DNA of 64,000 nt from Volvox africanus (Eukaryota; Chlorophyta; Chlorophyceae; Chlamydomonadales; Volvocaceae), in NCBI GenBank assembly GCA_030268105.1, contig BSDZ01000004.1:4757001-4821000 (forward strand). Reading direction: 5' to 3'. The notes beneath the pieces were generated by a model that saw only the letters and a list, made by a program, of their open reading frames with translations, searched no databases and was not told the DNA's origin. Below are positions 1-14,300 of the stretch, piece after piece; positions within the stretch are counted from its first letter, which is position 1; each line of letters opens with the position of its first letter. A program made the translations under genes and the position numbers.

Positions 1-2376
1 ATGACAGTGTGGAGGGGTCGGCGGTATCTTGGGGCCTAAAGAGGTTCTGAAGCGCACTTATTGCCGCGTGACTTCCGTGTTCCTGGAGGGTAAGAGATCG
101 TCGCTGGGCAGCTTCCACAGAAGGAAGATGGTTGATCTGGCCACGTGTTTATATCCTGTGGGCGAGGTCTGCTCGCTCGGGGGGGATTGCTTGGTCGGCT
201 AGCGCTATGGGTAAGGAGCGCGGAGACGAAGAGAGCTTTGGATGTCATGCATGCAGATGTGCAGATCCGGCAATAGCGTCCTTGGTCCTTGGCCGCTGCA
301 CTGGTGCTCACGGGCGGATCCCGATAACAATTCTTCTGTATGACATGTGAAAGACGAGTACCACAACTGTCATAAAGTTCATTTCCCGGGTGTTCGGGTG
401 TATGTTGCTTTCTTTTTTATTAATGTGTGGCTGAAGCTGCCGAATCCAATGGTCAACGGCAGGGCGCTTTTCTTTTGGCAAGCCGCTCTGGGACAATCAG
501 TGCGTATAAGTGCAAGTAGTGCACAGCATTGCTGTACGGTGGATTGGGGGTTCCAATTAAGCATTGTTTCCAGTTGAAGAATGCAATGATAGACTTCGAT
601 TTCAAAGTGAGCCGCAACATGTGAGGTTGATATTGGTGCGCCTCACATACCTCCCTCACTGCAAATGTATTCCCGGACCATGGTCACACATTTAACAGGA
701 CCACAGGCACCGGCCACGCATAACCTAAGCGTAGCAGAACTACCGCTGGGCTGCAGTGAGGCGTGCATCGCTACCTGATGACGGCTGTGTGCGTCCTTTC
801 CGGAGTTGTTAAGTAGCTGGTGTGAGGTGTTACATCACGAACTCCGCTCGGAGAGATTCAGTAACACATTTGGGTCGTGTGTTGTATAACCTGACTCATT
901 GCCGCTGCGCAGCAAATGTGGTGATAACACACCTGCGTGATTTGAGGAGTGGCGCTTATAAACAGGCGTCCTCACTTGCTGAGGCGTCCGCCCTTGCAGA
1001 CACTGTTTGGGGTTTCCAAATATTGGGATATAAAAAGGGCCGTTACTGAAATATAGATGCAATCGTGTGAAAGTTGGCTTGCCGGGCGGTCCCGGGCGTG
1101 CGTGATTGATGCTTTAGTGCTGTCTGACATTTGCCTCTTCAGCGGCGGTTGCAGCCGTGTAAAGCCACTGGGTATAACGGGGCATGTTACCGGTTAGCAT
1201 GAATGTGCATCATGTCGCGGTTTACGACACGTGGGAAGTACATGTGAACGAATGGGACGAGAGTGGGAGGTACGAGGTAGGGGTTAGAAAAGTTTGTGTG
1301 GTTGTCCTGACGGTATGCATGCAGGGATAGTGTTCGTACGGCATTGCAGCAAGTCTTGCAATTCATGTTGCACGCATCAAAAGCATTTTACTTTGATAGG
1401 ATTTCTGCAATGGGCCCTGCATATGAATGATACCGACTGCATGGATGAAACATGTCGTGCGTGTAAGACCGTAGGAATCTCGAGTCATACCACCGGTGCA
1501 CCTAAAATTGGAAAAAAATCTTTAAGCAGGCCTACCTGGAGGACGATATCGAACGATCGGGGGCTATGGCAGCGCCGGAGAGCGACGCTATGGCCAAAGC
1601 AAATGCCCAAGTTGCAATTTTGCAGGTCCTGATGTGATCCAGGGCTCCTCCGTATGTAGGCTGCGGGTTTTGTGGACGGCTAAGCGGAGCTCGGCACAGC
1701 TTAGCATTTTGTGTCCGTATTCCTCGCACCTTGCGGTCATTGCGCTTTTGATAGGAGGCAGCGGTATGTATTCAAGATGCTGTAGTAATGGTGCTTAACC
1801 TCTCAGCTCGGGTGAAACCCCCAGGAGACCCAGCCGAAACTATGGCTCGTGGAGGCAACCCAGAGTCCGTGGCCCAGCAGGATGGGAGGGACACATTGCA
1901 TAACTTTATAGGACTATGTGAAGCTTTTACATTTGTGTATCGCTTAAATTGCAGGATTATAACATTTTAAGATATCCATCTGCCATATCTAAAGCCCTTA
2001 CGCCACGATGCCATCCTGGGCCCCTTGTACTAAACAGCTCTCATATCAAAGCCGCTATTAGCATATAAGCAATGATTTAATATGTGTCATTTGCCTAGCT
2101 GCCTTTGCGCCCTGGGCGCTGCCTGTGTCGTTGGGGCAAGTCGTTAATGGTTACTTGCTTAACCAGACCACAGTTTCATTGTAGACACAAGTCACATATT
2201 AGGGTTACCTGAAGCACACGGCATGGTCATTAATTAAATGCGTTTAGATGCAGTTACATGTCTTAGGCTGAAAAACTTATCCACTGTTCAAACTTCTGTG
2301 GAGACAGCTCATTAATGTGTATGCAGCTGTTGTGTGCTGTATGCATGAATGGGACTAAATTTACTGTGTGAAAAAT
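1..2376. other. Upstream region with no recognisable gene
   Basis: Only short open frames (60-112 codons) with no domain, no consistent splice signals and no coding bias like that of the neighbouring exons. Base composition is more balanced than in the coding exons. The last few hundred bases probably hold the promoter and 5' leader of the coiled-coil gene that starts at 2377; no TATA box or other element can be assigned with confidence. Confidence 0.5.
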
Positions 2377-5300
2377 ATGGATGGGTTAGAGCGGAAATTT
2401 GCGTCTTCTCCAGGGCCGAGCAGCGTCGCCGCAAGCGATGGCTCGGACCACGCCTCGATATGCTCATCCAACAGCAGAATCACGCCCGGTAATCCTGGTC
2501 AATCTACATGGCATCCTACCGAGCGAGTGTTATTTGAAACATCGCCTGGTACTGGTTATGAACAGGTCTCGTTATCCATGCTTGGGACCGCTGGGGCGGT
2601 CTTGTCCCCTCGAGACCCACAGCTAGCCTGCCGGTTCCAGACTACTTTATCTCCCGGAACAGAGAACCATCCGCCAGAAGGCCATCAGCCCTTTGGGCAT
2701 TTCTCAGCGCAGCAGCATGGATCCCAGCCGGAGTCAAGTAAGCGACCTGTCGGCGAAGGCAGTGGCCCCCGATCCGACGGCGCCAATCCCTCTGTCGGCA
2801 AGCTATCTCCGCAGGCTGGCTCCCCCACAGTCGTTTCCGTGGCTTCAATGATGCCTGCCGCAGGCGCAGAAGCCGATCTGCTATTTGGCTCCAACGAGGT
2901 TACCGTTGTCAGTCCCCATCGGGGCCATCAGCGCATCAACCTGTTTCCGGATGGCCCCGCTATGACTCCAGCGTCTCATCCCTCCAGCGCGGACAACCAT
3001 GACCCATCATGGCAAGGGGAGGAGGTTCTGATCGAACGCGTTACACCTTCTGGGAAGAGTGTGGTCAGTTCCAACCCCGCCCCAGGATCCGGCCCATCCT
3101 CACCTACCCCTGCACAGACGCAGCTCCAGCAGCCCACATCTCTTTCGGGACGCTCAAACGAGATACCCCGAGGAGCGGCATCACCCCGCGGGACACTTAC
3201 TTCCTCGCCATCATATTATTACACACCGATCGTGCAAACCCGGACCCCGTGGTTTTCCCAAACAGACACGACGGCCGCAAACGTCCACTTCCAGGACACA
3301 CAACAGACAGCAAGTACACCCCGAGGTTCTGCAACCCACATCGGCATGGGCCACGGTCGGGGCGTACAAGCTGAAAAAAGCCCAAGTATCCCCCCGACGA
3401 ATCCCTCTCCGCACAACTACATCCCAATGACTTTCACGTCGTACGGAGCCGGTTCACAGTCGTACTGCGGTACGTCACAGTTGGGTGCTATGGGAACACC
3501 TACGGGTGGCCAGGTCTGGTCTCAGTCTCCACCGGCACCTGCTGCATGGGTAGCCGCTGGTGGGTGGCCACCGCAGGCGCCCACTGTTGCGCAAGGATTT
3601 GGATCGGAGCAAGCAAGCTCACCGCCCGACAACGGTCCTGGACTGTTCCCCTTGCCACCATCTCCCCGTCCTCGGCCATTAGGACCCGCGCAGCAGCAAG
3701 ACCCATGGGCCATGGGCCCATCGCAGCCGCGACATAACCTTCCCAGGCCCCAAGCAGCGGCAACTTTTGCAAATGCCGCGGCGGCTTGGGTTGCTGGGCA
3801 CCAGGCCGGAGCTGGGACAGGCCTCTCGGCAAATGCACCTGTGGCGATAGCAGCGGCGTCCTCTGCACCAGCACTATCGCCCATGACGTCATCATCACAG
3901 GGCCCATCTGGCAGTGGAACGGGTGGTGCTGCCGCGTCGGGGCCGTCAGCCGGCGTTAACTCGGGGACTTCTCCGGAGGACCTGAGAGCAAAGTATAGAA
4001 AGACGAAGCAGATGTTACAGGTGATGCTGCTGGTTGTGTGAAGTTTGCTATTTTCATCGCAACGCCTGGGGCATTGAGTTGCACGTGCGAAGGTTCTAAG
4101 GGTGATGACCGTCTTGTTCCGTTATTGTTGGCTTACGATGCGCCCGGACGCTCACCGCACCAATCGGTAGGATCCAGATGCGCGGCAGGTGAACTGCCGT
4201 GGCAGTCGTGGAGCAGTCGTGTTTGCGTCATATGCCAGGGTCAAGCACTTACCCTTACCGGTACATTACCCTTCCCCCGACGCAGACGTACGTTAAGGAA
4301 ATCGAAACGCTGCGCGAGCAGCTTATATCAGAAGCCAGGCGTGCGGGAGTGCTGGGTGCGCAAGTAGCTGCTTTGCAAAGCCAGGTATAGTGACCTACCA
4401 TTGGCATCAGTTCTTAGTGCACCTAAGCTGCGTTCCCACTAGCTTTTCAAGGTCGGGCACAGCTGGGAGATTGGGCGGCTTACAGCCACCATATGCGGTT
4501 CTGCTTAGCCCTGACCTAGCAATGCACCGGCAGGGTACTTGCATGCGGCTGGCTGAGCGGCTGTACAATGGCCCGAGTGGGGCCATTGGATAGCGTTTGA
4601 GCTTACGGTGGGGAGTACGGACCCACTGTGTTGGAGTCAGGAGGGTAGTTATCGGATCAAGGCACAAAACTGATGGCGCTGGCATCGCGCAGTGCAGACC
4701 CGGTGGCGCTGCGTCGCATGTCAAAGGATTTTCGCTATCGTTGCCAGCGCGTATTACTACCAGTCATTGGATAAAAAAAATCCTTCAAATGCCCCCTGCC
4801 CAGGTGGATAGGGCGAGCGACAACGCGGCACTGCTGGCCGCCACTCAGGTGAACGCGCACTTGCTGCACTAGCGGGGCTATTGTCGGCTCTGACTAAGCC
4901 GACCGATGTCACCCAACCCAGCCCATCCTCCGGCGTGCTGAGATTGGCGGTACATGTATAGGAGAATGGAAAATAAAGGGCAAGGGCGGTTTTATTCCAA
5001 ACATGATATCAAGACCGATGGTAACGCGCTTAGCGCGGCTCACTTGAGGTCGAAAGTTCGAATCTCGAGGATTGAGGTAGATATCCGCTCCACTGTAGAC
5101 CAAGGCATGGAAACCTAGGAGGGGAGCAGGTATCGCTCACGGGGGGAGATGTTGAGATGAGGGATACATCTATAAGAGGATAATGAGAAGAAGTGATTCC
5201 GCAAGGGCGAGGACGGGGAGCCTTCCGTTCTAACACGACGAATCGCTGTTCCCTTCCACGTGACACTTGGTCGTTGTGAACTTGGGGACCGTCATCATCG

Positions 5301-8300
5301 ACATGCTGTATGGTATCCGCCTTGGGCTTCGGAACCCAATACGCCCAGGCGACTTTCCCTGGGCTTTCATTGAAAGGCCCTCCAAACCCTTGATCATGTG
5401 ATGTTCTCAGGCTGAGAAGATGGTCGCGGTTCAGAATCTTCGTGAGGCGCGGGAAAGAGCGGAGTCACTGCAATCGCAACTTTCCATTGCCCAGGTGGGT
5501 AGACGTGGCTCCCGCTCTCCTGTCCCGCAACCCTGTGGGCTCCTCGCATTACACGCGCCAGCCTCCGGAAGTGTATCGTCGCTGATCCATGCGTTTGCAC
5601 CCCGCACGAGTGGCGGATCCTTGCCTACTTAATATATCTGGACCCCGGTATCAGGGAGGGTTCGAAAGGGCGTCCTACACCTAATATGTCAATCGTACCC
5701 GATGCGATTCTTGATCTGTGCGGATAAACTCGCCGTGCCCTTGCCTTCTGCGCATCAAGGGATTGTTGAAAATATGCCAGGGCGGCTATGTAAGTCGTAC
5801 AGCTCGGTACGAGCTAATGTACTGGGGTTCCCCAAACAAGGGGAATCCTAGTCAATGGGCTCATTATTTGATATTTGGTATATTTGGTGTTTGGTACCGT
5901 AAACCAATGCCTGTCGCGCGCGTGCACTCATGGGCTCCTTGCCACACCCTACGAAGTTATCGTCTGACTGCTGGGCCATTGCCAGGCGCAAATCCGAGGG
6001 TTGGAGCAGCAGCAGGCCGAGATGCTGGGCGAGTTCGCGACTGAACGGCAACGTCGGGAGGCGCAGTTCATGGAGGAACGCCAGAAGATGGAGGTACAGT
6101 TGGGGTGCCGTGGGGTGGTTAGCTGGCGACAGGCTTAATGAAACAGGCAGAACCACGCGTCGTCATTAGCCCTTTGGTGGCGTTGAAAAGGGCTAAACGT
6201 CTGTAGCTTCAGTGGGATGGGTTGGCTTGGATGAGGTCGCTCTCGGTTGACGCGACTCGGCAATTTAGGAAGGCGCGGGTGTTTGACGGGGTTTCCTCGC
6301 ATATGGAGAAAACGACGAATAATCTTCCGAGTTATGCCGCTTCAGCGGTTGCAGAAACTCTATGCTACTGTATGAGGGCTGCAATAGATCCGAACCGCAC
6401 ATACACTTCCACCATGGGACCAGGCGGTACGGGCTGAGGAGCAATCACAGAAAATGGCGTACCTGGCTGCCTTTCACGATGATCGGGAGCGCTGGGAAGC
6501 TGCAGTGGCGGAGAAGGAGCATATCCTGATGTCGGAATACGAGGGAAAGGTAGGCAGAGAGGGAAGGCGCAATCGGCTTGTGGCATCGTCCCGAGGGCTT
6601 GTGTGACCTCATCGTTTGCCCGTTTCCCCAGATAGCGGCCGCCAAAGAGGAGCACGTGCGTTTGATGGCCGCCGCCATCGCCCAGCACGAGGCAGCCCTC
6701 AAGTTAGCGCGAGCCGAGGTGCAGGAAGCGCGCGAGGACGCTCAAGCTGTCAAAGAAGCAGCAAACGAGCTTGTCAAGCGTGCTCAGGCGCAGGCTGAAG
6801 CTGCATCAAGCACCGCGGAGGTGGCAGTGCTGGAGGCCCGGGTACAGCTACAACTGGCGGAGTCGGAGGCAGCCAAGCGTGCCAAGGCTAAAGCACAGGC
6901 AGCAACGGAGGCAGCACAGGAGGCGGTGCAAGAGGCTTGGGCGGCGGCGCGAGCAGAAGCGGCGGCACGTGATGCGGCACTAGAGGATGCAAGGCGGCGG
7001 CACGTGGAGGAGGTAAAGGAGATGCGGATGAAGCATGTGAGCGAGATGGAGGACGCCCGCGCGAAGCATGTGGCTGAGATGGCAGAGGCACGTGCGAAGC
7101 ACACGATGGAGATGGAGCAGATGCGGATGAAGCACGTCGCGGAGGTGGAGGAGGTCCGTGGGCATCACGCGAAGCAGATGGCACAAGCAGAGGTGGGAAC
7201 AGTGATTCTCGATTTTGCATGCATGGATTTCGCTGTTTCGTGTAACGTGCAAACGTATACAAATATGCTGGATTCCTGAATTATTGCAGGAAGCACTCAG
7301 CCGCGGATTGTCTGAAGTGCGAGAACTGCGAACCCAGCTCGCGGATATGGAGGCCAAGCGCGTGGAGTTTATGGCCTCTGCAGCCTCTAAAGCCGCACAA
7401 CTGCAGGTGCGCAATGTCCATGTTTATATGTGCAGGCATCAGCTAACATTTTTGACCAACAACTCGATTGAAAGATGGCCCCGTTGATTTTCGATGCGGA
7501 CCGCCTAATTGGTGTGTGTGTGTATTCTGCCCGGGTGGGGCTGGGTGTGTGGGTCCTGGTCCCTTCGATCCTTCCTGAAACGGCTCATCATCATGGTAGA
7601 CGACCGCCACTTCGTTGGCGACAACCTTGTTGCTGTTGTGTACTGGGCCCTGCACATACCCTTAGGACTTGGAGCTGCAACACCAAAGCCTGCGATCTGC
7701 CATGTGTGACCGGGACTGTCAGCTCCAATCCGCGCAAGTGAGTTTTCGGTGTGGGGGGCGAGCAATGGTTGCTCGAGTTTTCGGATTTGCCCAATCACTA
7801 TATGACGAGTTTGGCCTGCATCCCTCGGCTTAGCCTGCATGCTGCCTGCAGGTCAAGGCATGGCAGCGGTTTTCCAAAGCCCCAGTCCCCCAGGGTGCAT
7901 TTAAGTGTATGTATCTCGCTCAAATGTGAAGCGTAACGTCATGGGTGCGCGTCGATTTGAGGTATAAGTAGGATGGTAGAAACACCTTTATGGGCGCAAG
8001 CCCTACGAGGCTGTTCCTTTCTGTCCACATCTGATCTGGTGTTAGTCCCACCGAGGAGATCCCGAATACTGACCCCACACCGCCCGGATTGCTGAACAGG
8101 CTGCGCTGGCAGCCGCACAAGCCGCGGCAGCCACTGCACAACAAGAGATGAACCAGAAGCTACAGATTCGCAGTCAGGAGGTACGATGCCACAGGGTCCA
8201 GTGACTTGGCGATCGATGCTTCTATAATTGGTCGCTTCCGTGCTAACCGGTTGCCCTGTCGCAACTAGATCCGATTCAAGGGGCCAAGAGGCTTGCCTTT

Positions 8301-11300
8301 CCGGAGACTGTCCAGCAAAGCCAATCGATCTGATATAGCCACTTAAGAGAGACCTACTTCTCCCGAGAGAGCTATTCCTCACCCGCCTGAGGTATTGCTC
8401 TTTTGACCCGTGCGGCCAGTGCAGGTGGAGCGCCTGCAGCAGGCCGTGGAGGACGCGCACGAGGCGACGCGCAAGGCTATGCAGGTGAGCTCATGGGGAT
8501 CCCGGGGTCATCCCCGAATACAAGGACAGCGCAGCTGCAGAGCGCTGAGTCCTTAGACGTGTGAGGAGACGCATTACGCATTGAAATCCGGCAAGACAGG
8601 AAGAGGGCAGCGATATCGTGCACAGGATGGGGCCGGAGAGAAGGTTCGCACCCCGATTAACTGGGAGCTAGATATGTTTTATAAACTTCCTTACCTTCGT
8701 CACTGCATACGTTAAAGCCTGATTTATCCGGCTTAAAGGAAGAGCGCACATCCTGCGTACAGCCAGGGTATTCGGCTCGGTTACCTTGTTCACTAGTATT
8801 AAGTATCTCCCTACGGCTCGCTCGCTCTTGCTCGCCCGCTTGCTCTCTATCCTTTTCGTCCAGGTGGCCGCCGAGAACGCCGCCCGCCTCGCCACCGCCG
8901 AAGCACGTTTAGAGGATGCTCCACGGCGCACGCAAGAGCGCGTGGAGCAAGCCCTCAGGCAAGCGCAGGAGGCGCATCGCCAGCAATTGTCGGGCGCGGT
9001 GAATCGGGTAGGTGCGGTTGTGCGGCGGATGAAAGCATACTGGGGCTCAGTTCCGCCTGAACCTCGGAATGCTCCGTCCTTGGACCTCTTCGCGTCTTGT
9101 AGATATTGGTATTCAGTGCGGGGTGGATGCTGCTTGATACGTTATGACCCTTCCATCTCGACTCCCTATTTAACTCACCAGGTGCAGCAGGACGCGGCGG
9201 CGCAGCTCCTGGAGATCCAGAGCGCTGCGAATGTGGCCAACGAGGCTCTAACCGGGGAGATAGAGGCGCAGCTGGAGGCGACTCGGCGAGAGGTAGACAG
9301 GATGTCAGCCTTGCTTGAGAGCCGCAGCAGCGAGGTGGGTGGCAGCTGGGGACGTTCAAAGGGGCACGATGACCATCAAGAAGCCGCTGATTTCGAGGTT
9401 GGAAAGTGTTGATCTAATTTGGTGGGTCATCTAGCAGCTGTTAGAACGTTTAGCAATGTGAGCTGCTGGGCTGAGAGTTTTGTCCAAGCTATGGATGCCA
9501 TGACCATGCATTGGTTCGACTTCTCTCTCTCACTTCTCCATTCCAACATTTTATTCTGGGTTGGCTTACTAGTTTGATTGCATTCACGATCTTACTCCCC
9601 TTGCCTCTTTCTTTAAACCTACGCCCCGGCTTTGCCTCCTTGCTCTCATCGTGCTGTCGGGTGCCATGCAGGTCCGCTCCCTGCGCACCTCCCTCGACCA
9701 GACTTCTCAGGAGCGGGATAAGCTTGCGGTCACTGCCGCTGAGTTGCAGGTGCGTGTGGGGCGATTCCTGCAGGCTTCCGCATGCGCTGTGCTGATCTGC
9801 TTTACGTCTTTACATCCATAAGGAGACTGGAACCGCCTTGCCTTGCTGATCTGCGCTGCAACGGCTTCTCGTGCGCATCGATTCAGGGGAATGGGAATGC
9901 AGGTCCAGGGGATTCTGGGACATGTTCTTAGCTTTTCGGCAGAACTGTGGTTGAGATCTTGCCTGCCGGGTGGCGTGGAGGTGGCATGTGACCAAGCGTC
10001 CGTATAGCATATGTTGTATGTTATTGTCCATATCATGCTGAACCCTGAAAAAAGCAGCCAATAATATCTATGGGATCACGGTCCCTTTCCCTCCATCGAT
10101 TCCGGCAGGAGATGGTTATCAAGGTGCAGCAGCGAATGGAGAAGCAGGAGAAGAAGCACGCAAAGGCATTGGAGCGTGCCCAGGCGCACCGTGAGCAGCA
10201 GGTGGGCAGCCGCTCCCATAAACATTATTTATGCCTACATGGCGTTTTGGGCACATAGCTTGTGAACATGCAGGTCGTCGACTTAGATGCCCTCCCCTTT
10301 TTGCCTTGGGGACCGTTCCCTTGCTAAATTGTAAAAATAGACGTCAACCAGACACGTTGCATGCACAGATGGTATCGATAGTCTCCAGGCCCGTATTCCA
10401 TTGTTAAGAGTGGTCACATAGGACTCCTCCGGGATTGCTGCATGGCGAACGATGCTGCAGGTCACCCGGCTTCAGGAGGAGTTGGAGGCCATCCGCACAA
10501 GTGTCCCTGGCCGCGTTGAGAGCGCACTGCAGAGCTACGCTTCCCAGCTCGTGGCGAACCACCAGGCGGCAGTTTGTACAATTGAGGCGCGTGCAGCCGC
10601 TGCGCTTGCAGCAGAGCGCGCCGCGGCAGATGCGGCGCGGAAACGCGGACGTGAAGAAGCCGAGGGCGAGCTGCGGCCACGCCTAGCGCAGGCGGAGGAG
10701 CAGCAGCGCCTGCTGGAGGCGCGGCTTGAGGCGGCGGAGGCAGAGGCGAGGGCACGCGCTCGGGTGATCGAGGAGGCGGCAGCACGGGCGCCATCGGAAG
10801 CGGAGGTGGCGGCGCTGCGTGCACGGCTGGTGGAGGTGGAACATCATGCTGAGAATCGGTGCATTGCGGTGCAGGAGCTGGAGCGCCAGCTGCAGGAGGC
10901 ACGGCGGCAGGCGGACTCGGAGGTGGCGACGTTGCGAACGCGCCTTGCAGAAGAGATGCGCCAATGTGCGGAAGGGCGTGCTACAGTGCAGGAGTTGGAG
11001 CGGCACCTACAGGAAGTACGCAGGCAAGCAGATGGTGCACACAGTCGTGCTCAGCAGCTGCAAGGTGTCTTCACGGTGCTTGCACAACTCGGTCTGCCTG
11101 CCCATACCCTGGAGACGGTCGCAACTGCCGCTGCAATCACAACAGCGGCGCCGGCAGCAGCACCATCACTACATATGCCCGCGCTACTGCCATCGTCACT
11201 TCTTCGGTCATGGTTGTCCTCATCAGTGGCATCGGCCCTGACGCCGATTCAGGGCGCTGTGGGGTCGCCATCCACTGCTACGGCAGTAGCGGCAGCTGCT

Positions 11301-14300
11301 GCCGCGACGGCAGCCGCGGCCGCGGTCACAGCCGGCCAAAGCGCCGCGGCTTTGACGCCGGCCATTATCAGTAGCCTGCGGGAGCAGCTCGCCGCTGCAC
11401 TACTCCCGCAACAGCAGGAACGATGCCCGCAGCCGCCATCACCGCAGCCGCAATTGCAGCGCCATCCGCAGGGCGCAAATTCACCGTCCTCGTTGAATGC
11501 CAAGCAGTCGGTAAGCGGAGAGATGCAGGCACTTCGGCGGCTCCTGCATGCAGCCCGGGCAGAAGTCCTGCTGTACCGGCACAAGCTGGAGGGCAGCTCA
11601 ATTCGGGACTTGCAGCGACGGCTACAACAACAGCGACGGCACAGCGGCGTGGATGATGATTTGGCGGTGGCGCGCAGTAACCGACATAGACGCAGTCGCA
11701 GCACAGGTCTGTCTCAAGGCAGGACGCGATCTCGGCAAGGCCGCGGCAGATCTGCAGATGAGGACATGGACTTGAGGTCCCTCGCCTTGGATTTGGATTC
11801 CGTCCTGGAACTCGAAATGGATCTAGATTATAGAAGGGGCCTTGATTATCATCAACAGACTCTCCGTGGCGGTGGACAGCACCGCAGCCGCCGCTGGTAC
11901 GACACGGATCCAGGATCATGTTCATACAGCGACAACGACGTCGAACATGACAGCCGCAATCCAGCGGGCAGAAACAGCAGTAGTCGCAACCGCGCCGGCA
12001 GAGCGCGCCGCAGCGCTAGCTGCAGCAGCACCGCCAACACTGACAGCAGCGTTTCTGAGCCGTGCAATAGCGCCCGTGCCAGGCATGACCGTCGCGCACG
12101 ACGGGCGCCAGGAAGTCGCAACCCCGGTAATGCTAGCTTCAGGGCACCCTCCGCCGCAGCTGGCGGCCCTGCATTGGATGCAATGTGGTTGCGCGTGCAG
12201 CAGTTGGCGCTTGAGGCGCGGATGGCCCGATCCCGGGAGGCGAGGTGTCTGGAGGCGGCCCGGCGCGCCGACGCAGTAATCCTGCTACTCCACGGAGCCG
12301 CTTCACGGGCGCAGCTGCTATTGGCGGGTGCTCCGCGGCAGCAGGACCAGGACTTGGCGGTAGGGTGGGCGATAGCGTTGGAGCTGGGCGAGAGAATACT
12401 GTTTGACGTGGCGTCAGGGTAGGCTAGAGACGGGAGGTGTGCCACCTTTACCATGGAAGGAAGGGATGCATACGGGTCGGGATGAAGTCGGCGGAACGTG
12501 GCGGTCAGGGAGAATGTGACGGTACGAAGTAAAGGCGGGGCATTACAGCATTCCGACTCCGGTTACAAAGGATGGAGCCGCAGACTCTTTTTCAGTACGC
12601 CACTAGGGATTAGGAATTACAGGATATGGGCAGAAACGCCAGTTTAGTTGGATGCCCCAATTTGCCGGATGGTCTAATGTTTAGGACGAGCTGGCGGACG
12701 CACTGGCGCGCGCAATGCGCCATCGGCAGCACATCGCCCGTCTCACGGTGGCGGCTGAGGCGCAAGGGCTATCGCAGCGCGGGGTTGAGGGGGAGGGCGC
12801 CAGCTGCGCGGCAGCTGGGCTCCAGGACCCTGCACAGCTCAAGGAGTGGGAGCACCAACAGGCAAGTGACCGCGAGGAAGCCACAGGCTGTTCACCCCCA
12901 AGACCTTTCCCACGTCTTGGGGAATAAGAGAGAGTCCCTGTGGCCTTGGGTGTGTGAGGCAAAACAAACTTCTGATAGGGCGCCCAATCGTGGACGTGTG
13001 AGTCGATGGTGGATGTGTGGTCGACCCTACCTGTGCGAATCTGCGGCTGCGGGCCCACCCGTGCTAGCCTCGCTTTTCATTTTCTGGGTGGACATTGTCA
13101 TAGCTGGCTCTTATACAGACCCTTGTGTGTTGCTTCATTCAAAATCACCTGTTGGCCGTGACGAATGCAGGCGGCCGCAGCCAACCTGGCTGGGCAGCTT
13201 TCGGTTGCGCGGGATGAGGCCGCCGCAGCGGAAAAGCAAGCGGAAGCGCTTCGGTTACAGCTGCTGCAGCAGGCGGAGGCACACGCGGCGGAGGTGGTAA
13301 CGGCACGGAACACAGCGGAGTCCGCCAGGGCGCGGGTGGGTACCGGGTATGGACGGCTGGTCACAAGGATGGCCACAAACAGGCACCATTCGCTATCATC
13401 ATTACGTAGCCCATTTTCCTACGTCAACAAACGTATGCAGCTCAACCCCACTCCCCGGGGACTTATCTCCCCTCTCTTCACCGACGTACCGCCTCCAACA
13501 GCCCAGCGTCCAGCCACGGACGGGTAATGTGCGGCAATAGTTATGATGCGGTGCTGGTGCCCAAGCCGCCGCACACACGCGGTTTACGGTAACAGCTTAC
13601 TACCCTTATGAAAATACACATTCATTCTGTACCACCATGCGTACGGCATGTTGTTGTGATCTGCACCGTTGCACCGGCTTCGTTTTCCCGTCCCTCACCT
13701 TGGACTGCCGCAGGCCTCCCAGCTAGCATCTCAGGTGGTGGAGGCCCGGGCACAGCAGCAGGCGATGCAGCGAGAAGCTCAGGGGCTGCGGCGGCAGCTG
13801 CGCGGCTTCATGCTGCAGATACGGCACCTAATGGACGATTTGCGACAGAGGACAGACCTGGACGACCTTAACAACATCGCTAAGGCGGTGCGTTGGGGAC
13901 TGGTAATGGGGGGTGATAAACGAAATTCTCATACACATATCATTTGAAATTTAGGGAAGGATGGAACTTGTCATGTAATGCGAGCCGTGAATAGAGGTAA
14001 GGTAAAAGCGAGTGCATAGAAGAGTGCGATTGTGCCGGACCGTGAGCTGGAACGACGTTGGGGAAGTGCTCTGGCTGGCGGACATACTGGCACGCAGCGG
14101 GTTTGGGTAAGCTGTGAACTGGAAGAAGCGGCATTATGGCGCGGTTGCCAAGCCTATCATAAAGGATGTATGCACGTGTAGTAGTCGTACATGTACAGCC
14201 CACACACCCGCATGATATCAAGGTGCAGAAGCACCCTGTCAGCATCTCGAGAGGCCTTTGCAGCTCTCAACTACTACAGCTCGCATGAAGACAAGGTGTG

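Noticed and set aside
1788..1970. 60-codon open frame upstream of the coiled-coil gene
   Set aside because: No conserved feature and no splice donor in a phase that would link it to the exon at 2377.
5019..5064. Intact tRNA gene
   Set aside because: The B box is good but the T-arm and acceptor stems do not pair; kept only as a possible SINE remnant.
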